Positions 16,870 through 26,029 of a stretch of DNA of 64,000 bases are shown here, piece by piece. The stretch comes from Lysobacter enzymogenes (GTDB lineage Bacteria; Pseudomonadota; Gammaproteobacteria; Xanthomonadales; Xanthomonadaceae): NCBI RefSeq assembly GCF_023617245.1, contig NZ_CP067396.1:868001-932000 (forward strand). Direction: 5' to 3'. Below the pieces are notes generated by a model. That model had not been told where the DNA came from, did not search any database, and saw only the letters and a program-made list of their open reading frames with translations. The translations under genes and the position numbers were made by a program. The first letter of the stretch is position 1, and every line of letters starts with the position of its first letter.

Positions 16870-17597
16870 ACGTCCGCCAAGCCACCGCCCTGCTCGCCGC
16901 CGCGATGATCCTGGCCGGTTGCGACAAGCCCGATCCCAAGGCCGCCGAAGCGGCCCAGGCCGCGCAGAAGGAACAGGCCGCCGCAGCCGAGGCCAAGAAC
17001 TTCGACAGCGCCTACGCCGAGCAGAAATGGGACATGGCCGCCGCCTACGGCGAGATCGTGACGTCGAAGTACGCCGGCACGCCCACCGCCGAACGCATCC
17101 GCGCCCAGTACGAGGAAGCGCAGGGCAAGGCCAAGACAGCGCGCGAGCAGCGCCGGGTCGAATCGCTGTGGTCGTACATGAGCACGCCGGTCAAGCTCGC
17201 CAAGGGCAAGGACGGCATCCAGCTGTCGGCCTCGATCTACGCCAAGGCGAACGTGGAGACCGACGGCAGCACCCCGCGCCCGGTGCAGCTGATCTTCCGC
17301 GACCATCCCGACTGGGGCCGCAGCAGCTACCTCGTGCTGCAGGTCGGCGACTTCAACTGCTACGGCGGTTGCAAGCTCAAGGTCGGCGTCGACGGCAAGA
17401 TCAAGACCATGGCCGGCAGCCGGCCCAAGACCGACGAGGCCATCGCCATGTTCGTCGAGGACGAGCGCGCGCTGTGGCGGCTGCTCGGCGGGGCGAAGGA
17501 ATTGAGCATCGAGTTTCCGGTCAAGGCCGGCGGCACCCGCACCGCGACGTTCGAGGTGGGCGGGTTGAAGCCGGAGAAGATGCCGGGGTGGAAGTGA
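16866..17597 (+). CDS. Putative lipoprotein of unknown function
   Basis: The 243-aa product has a lipoprotein signal peptide with lipobox LAGC (Cys18). Next comes an Ala/Glu/Lys-rich helical segment (about 22-100) that may be a coiled coil, then a beta-rich domain (about 105-243) with a NCYGGCKLKV motif containing two Cys. The family is not recognised. It overlaps the upstream hydrolase by 4 bp and is the third gene of the aminopeptidase-hydrolase-lipoprotein unit. No catalytic motif is visible. Confidence 0.75.
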   Translation: MNVRQATALLAAAMILAGCDKPDPKAAEAAQAAQKEQAAAAEAKNFDSAYAEQKWDMAAAYGEIVTSKYAGTPTAERIRAQYEEAQGKAKTAREQRRVESLWSYMSTPVKLAKGKDGIQLSASIYAKANVETDGSTPRPVQLIFRDHPDWGRSSYLVLQVGDFNCYGGCKLKVGVDGKIKTMAGSRPKTDEAIAMFVEDERALWRLLGGAKELSIEFPVKAGGTRTATFEVGGLKPEKMPGWK

Positions 17598-17640
17598 GGC
17601 GATAGCGACGGCGCCGCGCGCCGGCCAGGGAGGGAGGCGA

Positions 17641-18339
17641 ATGCACGAACCAGGATGTTTTCGATGGCTGGTCGCGCTGGCGTTGGCGTTGGCGTTGGCG
17701 ACCGGCGCCTGCGGCGTGGCGCAGGCGCAGGCGACGAGCGCGCCATCCGCCGTCGCGCCGGCCGCGCTGGATCCGCCGGCACGGCTCACAACTCCCGAAC
17801 CGGCATCCGGCGCGCCGCAGCCCGGCAGCCTGCGCGCCCGCGCGCTGTCGGCGCTGGACGGCGCCGAGGACCTGACACTGTATTCGCTGCAGCCCTGGGA
17901 GCCGCCGCCGTCGCCGCCGCAGTGGCAGGATCTGTCCGCCGTCGAACTCTCGCGCCGCGAAGCATCGCTGGAGCAGCGCAGCCGCCGCGATTGGTGCAAG
18001 CGCGAGCGCTGCTTCCACGATCAACGCGTGCTCGGCCGCACCCGCCTTGCCGCGGCCGACCGGCCGGCGGTGCGCGCGGCGCTGGCGCAGGCGCTGGGCC
18101 AGGTCCCCGATGCGAGCAGCCTGTGCATGCCGAGCTATCGCCACGCAGTGAGCTTTGTCAGCGCCGGCCTGCGCTATGAGGTGTTGCTGTGTTACCAGTG
18201 CGACCAAATCGCAGTCGCCGCCGGCCGCGAGCGCGAAGCGGGCGACAGCGGCGGCCTGGGCGACCGGGCGGCGGTCGATGCGATCCTGCGCCGCGCCGGC
18301 ATCGCGCTGGCGAAGAGCGCGTACGACGAGGAAGAATAG
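17641..18339 (+). CDS. Secreted hypothetical protein
   Basis: The 232-aa protein begins with a signal peptide (hydrophobic Ala/Leu run at about 10-22, cleavage likely after AQA). Six or so Cys residues in the mature part (WCKRERCF, LCMPSY, LCYQC) suggest disulfides in the periplasm. No family is recognised. It lies 43 bp after the preceding lipoprotein gene and 39 bp before the GH25 gene, all on the same strand, so co-transcription is possible. GGGAGG upstream of the ATG serves as Shine-Dalgarno. Confidence 0.65.
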   Translation: MHEPGCFRWLVALALALALATGACGVAQAQATSAPSAVAPAALDPPARLTTPEPASGAPQPGSLRARALSALDGAEDLTLYSLQPWEPPPSPPQWQDLSAVELSRREASLEQRSRRDWCKRERCFHDQRVLGRTRLAAADRPAVRAALAQALGQVPDASSLCMPSYRHAVSFVSAGLRYEVLLCYQCDQIAVAAGREREAGDSGGLGDRAAVDAILRRAGIALAKSAYDEEE

Positions 18340-18378
18340 CCGGGCGGCCGCAGCGCCGGCCGCGAACGGAACGCGCCC

Positions 18379-19164
18379 ATGCCCGACCAGTTCGATCGCA
18401 CCCGTTGGCGCCGCATCGCGATGCGCACCGTCGCCGTTGCCGCGACGGCGCTGGCGATCGGCATCGCCGCGCGCTGGTGGTTCCTGCACTGGCAACCCGA
18501 CCGCGCGCGCTACCCGCTGCGCGGCATCGACGTGTCGCACCATCAGGGCGCGATCGACTGGGGCGCGGTCGCGCGCGACGACGTCGCCTTCGCCTACCTC
18601 AAGGCCAGCGAAGGCGGCGACCACCGCGACCGCCGCTACGCGGCCAATGCGCGCGACGCGCGCGCGGCCGGCGTTGCCGTCGGCGCGTATCACTTCTTCA
18701 CCTTCTGCCGCGACGGCGGAGCGCAGGCGGCGAACTTCCTCGCCGCCGCGCCGGCCGCCGCCGACGCGCTGCCGCCGGCGGTGGATCTGGAATTCGGCGG
18801 CAACTGCGGGCGCCGCCCCGACGGCGCGGCGATGCGCGCCGAGCTCGATGCGTTCCTGGCGCCGGTGGAAGCCGCTTACGGCAAACCGGCGCTGCTGTAC
18901 GTGACCCCGGAATTCTTCGACGCCTACCGCGCGGCGCTGCCGTCGCGGCCGCTGTGGCGGCGCGCGATCCTGCGCGCGCCGGACTCGCGCGCCGCGTGGA
19001 CGCTGTGGCAATACCACAACCGCGCGCGGGTGGCGGGCATCGACGGGCCGGTGGACCTCAACGTATTCGACGGCGACGCCGCCGCGTTCGCGCGTTGGCG
19101 CGACGTGCACGCGCAACCGCGCGACCCGCCTGTGGGCGTGGCGCGAGCCGCGAGCGCGCAGTAA
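18379..19164 (+). CDS. Glycoside hydrolase family 25 lysozyme, membrane-anchored
   Basis: This 261-aa protein has an N-terminal transmembrane helix (about 16-32) and a GH25 (Chalaropsis-type muramidase) domain. Key marks are GIDVSHHQG at 49-57 with Asp51, AVDLEFGG with Asp136 and catalytic Glu138, and a C-terminal WTLWQYHNRARVAGIDGPVDLN motif (key WQY and D-N residues at about 215-236). It would cleave the beta-1,4 bond between N-acetylmuramic acid and N-acetylglucosamine in peptidoglycan. Anchoring suggests it works on the cell's own wall in the periplasm. It is preceded by the Cys-containing secreted protein. Confidence 0.88.
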   Translation: MPDQFDRTRWRRIAMRTVAVAATALAIGIAARWWFLHWQPDRARYPLRGIDVSHHQGAIDWGAVARDDVAFAYLKASEGGDHRDRRYAANARDARAAGVAVGAYHFFTFCRDGGAQAANFLAAAPAAADALPPAVDLEFGGNCGRRPDGAAMRAELDAFLAPVEAAYGKPALLYVTPEFFDAYRAALPSRPLWRRAILRAPDSRAAWTLWQYHNRARVAGIDGPVDLNVFDGDAAAFARWRDVHAQPRDPPVGVARAASAQ

Positions 19165-19226
19165 CCGGTCGCGTCGAAGGCTTGGTCGTCATTGCGGATT
19201 CGCGGTCGCGGCTTGCGAGCGATGTC

Positions 19227-19309
19227 GTGGGAGGGCCTTCAGGCCCGATGCCTTCCGCTCAGCTCGCCGCGATCCGAGACAAAAGCATCCGGCCTGAAGG
19301 CCCTCCCAC
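19227..19309. repeat. REP-like inverted repeat, family A copy
   Basis: Arms GTGGGAGGGCCTTCAGGCCC (from 19227) and its complement (ending 19309) enclose CTCAGCTCGCCGCGATCCGAGAC. Nearly the same as the copy at 11469-11550. A partial GGTCGCGGCTTGCGAGCG motif just upstream (19203-19221) belongs to repeat family B. Confidence 0.85.
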
Positions 19310-19344
19310 GACAGCCAAGTCTTCCAAGAAGCGGCGAAGGCCCC

Positions 19345-19374
19345 AAAAAAATCCCGGCCGGAGCCGGGATTTTT
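19345..19374. terminator. Bidirectional terminator between GH25 and PfkB genes
   Basis: ATCCCGGC-CGGA-GCCGGGAT is flanked by seven A residues on the left and T residues on the right, so it can end both the plus-strand GH25 unit and the minus-strand kinase gene. Confidence 0.75.
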
Positions 19375-19398
19375 CGGGTGTCGCGAACGCCGCCGCGC

Positions 19399-20331
19399 TT
19401 ACAGCGCGTAACCGAACTGCTGGCGGAACTGTTCGGCGAACTCGGCGTAGTCGAAGCGCTGGTTCTGGGTGCCCGGATGCTCGACCTTCAGCGCGCCCAT
19501 CAGGTTGCCCATGCGGCCGATGGTCATCCAGTCGTAGCCCTTCTCGATGCCGAAGATCAGGCCGGCGCGGAACGCGTCGCCGCAGCCGGTCGGGTCGGTC
19601 ACGCGGCGCTCGTACGCCGGCGGGATGGTGTAGGTCTCTTCCGGCGTGTGGATGATCGCGCCGCGCGGGCCGAGCGTGGTGATGTAGGCCTTCACCCGCG
19701 ACACGATCTGCTTCTCGTCCCAGCCGGTGCGGGTCTGCAGCAGGTTCGACTCGTAGTCGTTGACCACCACGTAGTCGGCCTGCTCGATGAACGCGCGCAG
19801 CTCTTCGCCGTTGAACAGCGGCATCGCCTGGCCCGGGTCGAAGATGAAGGGAATGCCGAGCTCGGCGAATTCCTTGGAGTTCTGCAGCATGCCCTCGCGG
19901 CCGTCCGGCGCGACGATGCCGAAGGTGACGCCGGCGACGTCGCGCACGTGGTTGCTGTGCGAGTTCGACATCGCGCCGGGATGGAACGCGGTGATCTGGT
20001 TGTTGTCCAGGTCGGTGGTGATGAAGCACTGCGGCGTGAACTGCTCTTCGAACACGCGCACGCAGTCCAGACGGATGCCGTAGGACTCCAGGTGCGCGCG
20101 GTACGGGCCGAAGTCCTGGCCGACGGTGGCCATCGGGATCGGATCGCCGCCGAGCAGCTTGAGGTTGTAGGCGATGTTGCCGGCGCAACCGCCGAACTCG
20201 CGGCGCATGCGCGGCACCAGGAACGAGACGTTCAGGATGTGGACCTTGTCGGGCAGGATGTGGTTCTTGAACTGGTCCGGAAACACCATGATGGTGTCGT
20301 AGGCCAGCGAGCCGCAGATCAGCGCAGACAT
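19399..20331 (-). CDS. PfkB family carbohydrate/nucleoside kinase (adenosine kinase-like)
   Basis: This 310-aa ribokinase-family enzyme has the N-terminal substrate-binding GGCAGNIAYNLKLLGG (about 47-62) and the C-terminal PfkB signature DPTGCGDAFRAGLIFG (about 249-264), with the catalytic Asp in GCGDAF. The length and the NSHSNHVRDVAG-type middle region match proteins annotated as adenosine kinase in xanthomonads. It would phosphorylate a nucleoside or sugar with ATP; adenosine is likely but not proved by sequence. A terminator lies just beyond its stop. It stands alone on the minus strand. Confidence 0.85.
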   Translation of the reverse strand: MSALICGSLAYDTIMVFPDQFKNHILPDKVHILNVSFLVPRMRREFGGCAGNIAYNLKLLGGDPIPMATVGQDFGPYRAHLESYGIRLDCVRVFEEQFTPQCFITTDLDNNQITAFHPGAMSNSHSNHVRDVAGVTFGIVAPDGREGMLQNSKEFAELGIPFIFDPGQAMPLFNGEELRAFIEQADYVVVNDYESNLLQTRTGWDEKQIVSRVKAYITTLGPRGAIIHTPEETYTIPPAYERRVTDPTGCGDAFRAGLIFGIEKGYDWMTIGRMGNLMGALKVEHPGTQNQRFDYAEFAEQFRQQFGYAL

Positions 20332-20762
20332 GTAGGTTCACCCCGAAGATTGTTATTGGACGCGTCGTCGTCGCGGACGGAAAAACCGGCAAGCGCCGGT
20401 CCGCGAATGCAAGAACGGGCGGTTTGTGGCCGCCCGGCGGCGGTAGCGTAGCGGCTGGACGCGCGCGCGGCCAGTTTTTTGCGTGCCGGGGGCGTGCGGG
20501 AGCCGTCGGGATCGCCTCGAAGCGTCGACGTCCGGCCTCGCGAGCGACCGCGGCGCCGGTCGCGCGGCGGGGCGGGGCGCCGTGCGGATCGTCCCGATGG
20601 GGAGGTCCCGACCGGTGCCGCCGGCGACCCCGGACCCCGCCCCGGACCCGGTCCCCGACCGGCCCCGCCAGGGCCCCGGCCTAGGGTTATCCCCAGGGTC
20701 CCGGGCCGCTCCGGGCGGGCCTTGGCTGAATAGCCGGCGGCGCCCGAAACCGTTGATTTTCC
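20332..20762. other. Gene-poor region upstream of mreB
   Basis: About 430 bp between the divergent kinase gene and the mreB promoter. It is very G+C-rich with CCCGGACCC-type low-complexity stretches (about 20620-20720). No gene with recognisable features is seen. Confidence 0.5.
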
Positions 20763-20791
20763 TTGCTCGCAGGGGGGGCGATTGCTAGGCT
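20763..20791 (+). promoter_or_regulatory. Predicted promoter of the mreBCD-mrdA-rodA operon
   Basis: TTGCTC (20763-20768) and TAGGCT (20786-20791) are 17 bp apart, a good sigma70 match. The start would be near 20798, giving a 37-nt leader before the mreB ATG. Confidence 0.5.
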
Positions 20792-20834
20792 AACGGCCCC
20801 GCTCCGCCCCCATTTTTGACGGCCCAATCCCCCG

Positions 20835-21881
20835 ATGTTCAAGAAGTTTCGCGGCATGTTCTCCAACGACCTGTCCATCGACCTGGGCACGGCGAATACC
20901 CTCATTTATGTGCGCGGCCAGGGCATCGTGCTGAACGAGCCGTCCGTGGTCGCGGTGCGCCAGGACCGCATGATCGGCGGCAACCGTACGGTCGCGGCGG
21001 TGGGCGGCGAGGCCAAGCAGATGCTCGGCCGTACCCCGGGCCACATCACCACCATCCGGCCGATGAAGGACGGCGTCATCGCCGACTTCACCTATACCGA
21101 GGAAATGCTCAAGCATTTCATCCGCAAGGTGCACAAATCGCGCTTCCTGCGCCCGAGCCCGCGCGTGCTGGTGTGCGTGCCCTGCGGCTCGACCCAGGTC
21201 GAGCGCCGCGCGATCAAGGAATCGGCCGAGGAGGCCGGCGCGCGCGAGGTCTACCTGATCGAGGAACCGATGGCCGCGGCGATCGGCGCCGGCATGCCGG
21301 TGACCGAGGCGCGCGGCTCGATGGTGGTCGACGTCGGCGGCGGCACCACCGAGGTCGCGGTGATCGCGCTCAACGGCATCGTCTATTCGGCCTCGGTCCG
21401 CATCGGCGGCGACCGCTTCGACGAATCGATCATCAACTACGTGCGCCGCACCTACGGCACCCTGATCGGCGAAGCCACCGCCGAGCGGATCAAGCTCGAA
21501 ATCGGCTGCGCCTATCCGCAGGAGCGCGCCAGCACCGTCGAGATCTCCGGCCGCAACCTCGCCGAGGGCGTGCCGAAGATGGTCACCATCAATTCCAACG
21601 AAGTGCTCGAAGCCCTGCGCGAGCCGCTGTCGGGCATCGTCTCGGCGATCAAGCTGGCGCTGGAGCAGACTCCGCCGGAACTGTGCGCCGACGTCGCCGA
21701 GCGCGGCATCGTGCTGACCGGCGGCGGCGCGCTGTTGCGCGACCTGGACCGCCTGATCAGCGAGGAAACCGGCCTGCACGTGCAGGTGGCCGACGACCCG
21801 CTGACCTGCGTCGCCCGCGGCGGCGGCCGCGCGCTGGAGCTGGTGGACATGCACGGCAACGAGTTCTTCGCGCCGGAGTGA
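20835..21881 (+). CDS. mreB: Rod shape-determining protein MreB
   Basis: The 348-aa actin homologue forms membrane-bound filaments that guide the elongasome and so set rod shape. Phosphate-1 DLGTANTLIYV (about 17-27), the connect and phosphate-2 region VVDVGGGTTEVAVI (about 164-177), and the adenosine motif GIVLTGGGALLRDLD (about 295-309) are all present. The N-terminal MFKKFRGMFSND membrane-targeting helix is typical. Length is standard. It heads the operon; mreC starts 185 bp downstream, the only sizeable gap in the cluster. Confidence 0.98.
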   Translation: MFKKFRGMFSNDLSIDLGTANTLIYVRGQGIVLNEPSVVAVRQDRMIGGNRTVAAVGGEAKQMLGRTPGHITTIRPMKDGVIADFTYTEEMLKHFIRKVHKSRFLRPSPRVLVCVPCGSTQVERRAIKESAEEAGAREVYLIEEPMAAAIGAGMPVTEARGSMVVDVGGGTTEVAVIALNGIVYSASVRIGGDRFDESIINYVRRTYGTLIGEATAERIKLEIGCAYPQERASTVEISGRNLAEGVPKMVTINSNEVLEALREPLSGIVSAIKLALEQTPPELCADVAERGIVLTGGGALLRDLDRLISEETGLHVQVADDPLTCVARGGGRALELVDMHGNEFFAPE

Positions 21882-22066
21882 TCCGGCCGCCGATCCAACC
21901 GCGCGGCGTGCGCGGACCGCGTTTCCCCCGATCCGGTCCGACCATGCGCCCACTGCGCGCTGCAGTGGCTAAGATTCAAATCCGGCTCCATCGTCACGCG
22001 CGCAGCGAACTTTCGCTGCGTTCGCGTTTCTACTCCCTCTGATTCCAACGGCGACCTCCCGGCCCG

Positions 22067-23281
22067 ATGCCTCCTTACGCCGGCCCACCCACCGCAGCCC
22101 GCAGCGGCGAAGTCGCCGACACCTTGCGCCTGATGGCCTACCTGGCGCTGGCGCTGACCCTGATTGTGCTCGACCACCGCGGCGGCTGGCTGAGCCAGGC
22201 GCGCAAGCAGGCCGCGACCCTGGTCGCGCCGCTGTGGGCCGTGGCCGGCTGGCCCGGCCGGCTGGTCGAACGCGTCAGCGACGACGCCGGCACCCTGAGC
22301 CAGCTCACCGACGAGAACCGCCGCCTGCGCAACGAGGCGCTGCTGAACCAGGCGCGCATGGCCCGGCTGCAGTCGGTCGCCGCCGACAACCAGCGCCTGC
22401 GCGGGCTGCTGGAAGTGGCCGAGCGCGGCAACCTCGACGTGGTGCTGGCGCCGATCCTCGACATCGACCTGGACCCGTCGCGACAGCGCCTGATCCTCGA
22501 CGCCGGCAGCCGCGAGCGCCTGCGCGTGGGCCAGAGCGTGATCGACGCCGGCGGCCTGATCGGACAGGTCACCGGCATCACCCCGCTGCATTCCAGCGTG
22601 CTGCTGATCACCGACCCCTCGCACGCGGTGCCGGTCAACGTCGCCCGCAACGGCGTGCGCCTGGTGGTGTACGGCGAAGGCCGCAGCGACCGCCTGACCC
22701 TGCGCAGCGTGCCGCTGTCCAGCGACGTGCGCGTCGGCGACGTGGTGGTGACCTCGGGCCTCGGCGGGCGCTTCCCGCCGGGCTTCCCGGTCGGCACCAT
22801 CGCCGCGCTCAAGCCCGACGACAGCCGCGCGTTCCTGGTCGGCGAAGTGAAGCCGGCCGCGCAGCTCGACCGCGGCCGCGAAGTGCTGGTGCTGCTGTCG
22901 CTGCCGCCGCCGCCGGTGAACACGCAGGACTTCGACACCCAGCCGGCGGTGGCCGAGACCGCTTCGGCCTCCACGCCCGAAGCCCAGGCCGCGGCCGAGC
23001 AGGCCGCCGCGCAGCGCCTGAGCGAACTCAAGCAGCGCAAGCCCAAGGCGCGCAGCGCGACGTCGCCGGAAGAACTGAAGTCCGAAATCGAACCGGCGCC
23101 GCCGGCCGACGCCGCGGGCGCGCGCTCCGGCGCGGGCGCCAACGCCAACGCCGCCGCCGGCAGCCGCAACGCCCCAGCGCCCGCCGCGCGCCCGTCGGCG
23201 CAGCGCGCGCCCGCGACCTCGGCGCCGCCCGCCGCCGCGCGCCCCCAACCGCGCAACGCCCCGCAGGAGCCGCAGCGATGA
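22067..23281 (+). CDS. mreC: Rod shape-determining protein MreC
   Basis: MreC (404 aa) is a bitopic inner-membrane protein that links MreB to the periplasmic PBP2/RodA machinery and helps activate it. It has one transmembrane segment (about 22-42), a coiled coil (about 80-115), and two beta-barrel domains (about 120-275). The C-terminal 120 residues (about 285-404) are an Ala/Pro/Arg/Asn-rich low-complexity tail absent from E. coli MreC (367 aa). Its last codon overlaps the mreD ATG (ATGA). The tail's role is unknown. Confidence 0.95.
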   Translation: MPPYAGPPTAARSGEVADTLRLMAYLALALTLIVLDHRGGWLSQARKQAATLVAPLWAVAGWPGRLVERVSDDAGTLSQLTDENRRLRNEALLNQARMARLQSVAADNQRLRGLLEVAERGNLDVVLAPILDIDLDPSRQRLILDAGSRERLRVGQSVIDAGGLIGQVTGITPLHSSVLLITDPSHAVPVNVARNGVRLVVYGEGRSDRLTLRSVPLSSDVRVGDVVVTSGLGGRFPPGFPVGTIAALKPDDSRAFLVGEVKPAAQLDRGREVLVLLSLPPPPVNTQDFDTQPAVAETASASTPEAQAAAEQAAAQRLSELKQRKPKARSATSPEELKSEIEPAPPADAAGARSGAGANANAAAGSRNAPAPAARPSAQRAPATSAPPAAARPQPRNAPQEPQR

Positions 23282-23763
23282 CCCGCGCCCGCCACCACTG
23301 GGTGCTGCCGGTCAGCCTGATCGCCGCGCTCGCGCTGAGCCTGCTGCCGATGCCGCAGGTGCTGGCGCCGCTGCGTCCGTTCTGGCTCGGCCTGGTCCTG
23401 GCCTATTGGGTGATCGAAGACCCCGAGCGCGTCGGCCTGGGCTTCGCCTTCATCGTCGGCCTGTGCGGCGACCTGGTCTCTGACGGCCTGCTCGGCGAAC
23501 AGGCGTTGCGGCTGGTGGTGATGGCCTTCATCCTGCAACGCTTCCGCGCGCGGCTGCGGTTCTTCCCGCTGTCGCAGCAGGCGCTGGCGATCGGCGGCCT
23601 GATGCTCAACGACCGCATCGTCACCGCCGTGGTCCACATGGTCCTGCGCGAGCCCTCGCTGCCGACCACCTACTGGTTCGCGCCGCTGGTCGGCATGGCG
23701 CTGTGGCCGGTGATCTTCCTGCTGCTCGACGCGCTGCGCCTGGGCACCTGGCGGAGGCGCTGA
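23278..23763 (+). CDS. mreD: Rod shape-determining protein MreD
   Basis: This 161-aa integral membrane protein has five to six hydrophobic segments and the MreD-type PFWLGLVLAYWVI and GFAFIVGLCGDLVSDGLLGEQAL stretches (about 35-75; the G-x-x-x-D-L motif is conserved). It works with MreC in the elongasome. It overlaps mreC by 4 bp, and mrdA begins 1 bp after its stop, so translation is coupled through the operon. Confidence 0.93.
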   Translation: MTRARHHWVLPVSLIAALALSLLPMPQVLAPLRPFWLGLVLAYWVIEDPERVGLGFAFIVGLCGDLVSDGLLGEQALRLVVMAFILQRFRARLRFFPLSQQALAIGGLMLNDRIVTAVVHMVLREPSLPTTYWFAPLVGMALWPVIFLLLDALRLGTWRRR

Positions 23764-23764
23764 C

Positions 23765-26029
23765 ATGGGCCCGCGCCGCCGCCTGCTCAACCGCCGCCCG
23801 CGCGTGCTCAAGAACACCGCGGCCGAGGCCGACCAGTTCCGCCTGCGCGCCGCGGTCGCGTTCTTCTTCGTCCTGATCGGCGTGGTCGGCCTGGGCTTCT
23901 GGTACTTCCGCCTGCAGGTCTGGCAGCACGACGACTACGCGATGCGCTCGGAGCAGAACCGGGTCAAGCTGCGCCCGGTCGTGCCCGGGCGCGGGCTGAT
24001 CTACGACCGCCGTGGCCGCATCCTCGCCGACAACGTCCCCGCGTTCCGCATCGAAGTGACCCCGTCGGAAGCCGGCGACAGCGAAAAATGGCTGCCGCAG
24101 CTGGCGCGGGTGATCGCGCTGACCCCCGAGGACATCTCGCGCTTCGAAGCCGAGCGCAAGGCCACCCGCGGGTTCAAGCCGATCGTGCTGAAGCTGCGCG
24201 TCAGCGACGAGGAAGTCGCCGCGTTCGCGGTCGACCGCTGGCGTTTCCCCGGCGTCGAGCTGGTGTCCTACCTCAATCGCCGCTACCCGTACGGCGAGTT
24301 GTTCGCGCATGTCATCGGCTACGTCGGCCGCATCGACACCAAGGACCAGGAAGCGCTCGGGGTCAACGCCGGCGTGCTGACCCACATCGGCAAGACCGGC
24401 CTGGAGCGTTCCTACGAACAGCAGCTGCGCGGCCAGGTCGGCTACGAGCAGATCGAAACGAATGTCGACGGCCGCCCGATCCGCCAGGTCGGCCACGTCC
24501 CGGCCAAGCCCGGCGCCGACCTGCGCCTGAGCATCGACCTGGACCTGCAGCGCGCCATGGTCACCGCGTTCGGCGACATGGACGGCTCGGCCGTCGCGGT
24601 GGACCCGCGCACCGGCGAAGTGCTGGCGATGGTCAGCCTGCCGAGCTACGACAGCAATCTGTTCGTCAACGGCATCTCCAGCGCCAACTACAAGGCGCTC
24701 AACGAAGATCCCTCGCGCCCGCAGTTCAACCGCAACGTACTCGGCGGCGGCCCGCCGGGTTCGACGATGAAGCCGTTCATGGCGCTGGCCGGCCTCGACA
24801 GCGGCGCGCGCCGCGCCGAGGACAAGATCCTGTCGACCGGCGAGTTCCATATCCCCGGCCAGAAGCGCGGCTACCGCGACTCGCACGGCGGCGGCCACGG
24901 CTGGGTCGACCTGCGCGAATCCATCGCCCAGTCGGTCAACACCTACTACTACAAGCTCGCCCTCGACATGGGCATCCAGAAGGTCGACCAGTACATGCTG
25001 CGCTACGGCTTCGGCCAGAAGACCGGCATCGACCTGCTCGGCGAGAACATCGGCATCCTGCCGTCGCCGGAGTGGAAGGCCAAGCGCAACAAGAAGGAAG
25101 GCTGGTACCCGGGCGAAACCGTCATCGCCGGCATCGGGCAAGGTTACTGGGTGGTGACCGCGCTGCAGCTCGCGCGCGGCACCGCCGCGATCGCCGACGG
25201 CGGCACCCTGCGCCAGCTGCACCTGGTGCGCGAGATCCGCACCGGCTACGAATCGCCGTGGCTGCCGAAGGAACTCAACGAGCCGACCCGCATCACCGAC
25301 AACCCCGCGCACCTGCAGGCCGTGCACGAGGGCATGGAATCGACCATCCACGGCGGCCGCGGCACCGCGCGGATCATGGCGCGCGGCGCGCCCTACCGCA
25401 TGGCCGGCAAGACCGGCACCGCGCAGAAGGTCAGCCGCAAGGGCAACGTCAGCCTCAACCCGCACTCGCTGCCGTATCACTTGCGCCATCAGGCGTTGTT
25501 CGTCGGTTACGCGCCGGCCGAGAACCCGACCATCGCGGTCGCGGTGGTGGTCGAACACGGCGGCTACGGCGGCAGCACCGCCGCGCCGATCGCGCGCAAG
25601 ATCTTCGACGCCTGGCTGCTCGGCAAGATGCCCGAAGCGCCGGCGGGCAAGGACGGCAAGCCCGCGCCGACCGTGGCCCCGCTCGCGGTCGCGCCCGGTT
25701 CCGCGCCGACCGTCTCGCCCGGCCAGGCGCCCGGCGAAGGCGCCGCGGTGCCGGCCGAACTCCAGGTCGTGGCGGTGCCGGTCAACGGCGCCTGGGCCAA
25801 GGCGGTGGCGATGGCCAACGCCCGCGTCGCCGCGCAGCCCGGCCACGTGCCGCAGGCCGCGGCCGGCGCCGAATCGGGCCTGCAGGCGAACCTGCCCGGC
25901 TACGTGCCGCCGCCCGAACCGGCCGGCGACGGCGCCGCGGCGCCCGCGCGCCACGACGACGCCCTGATCGAACCCAACCTCGACCCTGAAGACGACGACG
26001 TGAGCCCGACCGTGGAGCCGCAGCGGTGA
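23765..26029 (+). CDS. mrdA: Penicillin-binding protein 2 (peptidoglycan transpeptidase)
   Basis: PBP2 (754 aa) is the elongasome transpeptidase that cross-links new peptidoglycan. Order: cytoplasmic tail and one transmembrane helix (about 28-50), pedestal domain with RGLIYDRRGRILADN (76-90), and the transpeptidase domain with STMK (Ser333, Lys336), SVN (390-392) and KTGT (549-552). Typical PBP2 proteins end near residue 620-630; this one has a further 125-residue Ala/Pro/Val-rich tail (about 625-754) ending in an acidic DPEDDD stretch. Its stop overlaps the rodA start by 3 bp. Confidence 0.97.
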   Translation: MGPRRRLLNRRPRVLKNTAAEADQFRLRAAVAFFFVLIGVVGLGFWYFRLQVWQHDDYAMRSEQNRVKLRPVVPGRGLIYDRRGRILADNVPAFRIEVTPSEAGDSEKWLPQLARVIALTPEDISRFEAERKATRGFKPIVLKLRVSDEEVAAFAVDRWRFPGVELVSYLNRRYPYGELFAHVIGYVGRIDTKDQEALGVNAGVLTHIGKTGLERSYEQQLRGQVGYEQIETNVDGRPIRQVGHVPAKPGADLRLSIDLDLQRAMVTAFGDMDGSAVAVDPRTGEVLAMVSLPSYDSNLFVNGISSANYKALNEDPSRPQFNRNVLGGGPPGSTMKPFMALAGLDSGARRAEDKILSTGEFHIPGQKRGYRDSHGGGHGWVDLRESIAQSVNTYYYKLALDMGIQKVDQYMLRYGFGQKTGIDLLGENIGILPSPEWKAKRNKKEGWYPGETVIAGIGQGYWVVTALQLARGTAAIADGGTLRQLHLVREIRTGYESPWLPKELNEPTRITDNPAHLQAVHEGMESTIHGGRGTARIMARGAPYRMAGKTGTAQKVSRKGNVSLNPHSLPYHLRHQALFVGYAPAENPTIAVAVVVEHGGYGGSTAAPIARKIFDAWLLGKMPEAPAGKDGKPAPTVAPLAVAPGSAPTVSPGQAPGEGAAVPAELQVVAVPVNGAWAKAVAMANARVAAQPGHVPQAAAGAESGLQANLPGYVPPPEPAGDGAAAPARHDDALIEPNLDPEDDDVSPTVEPQR

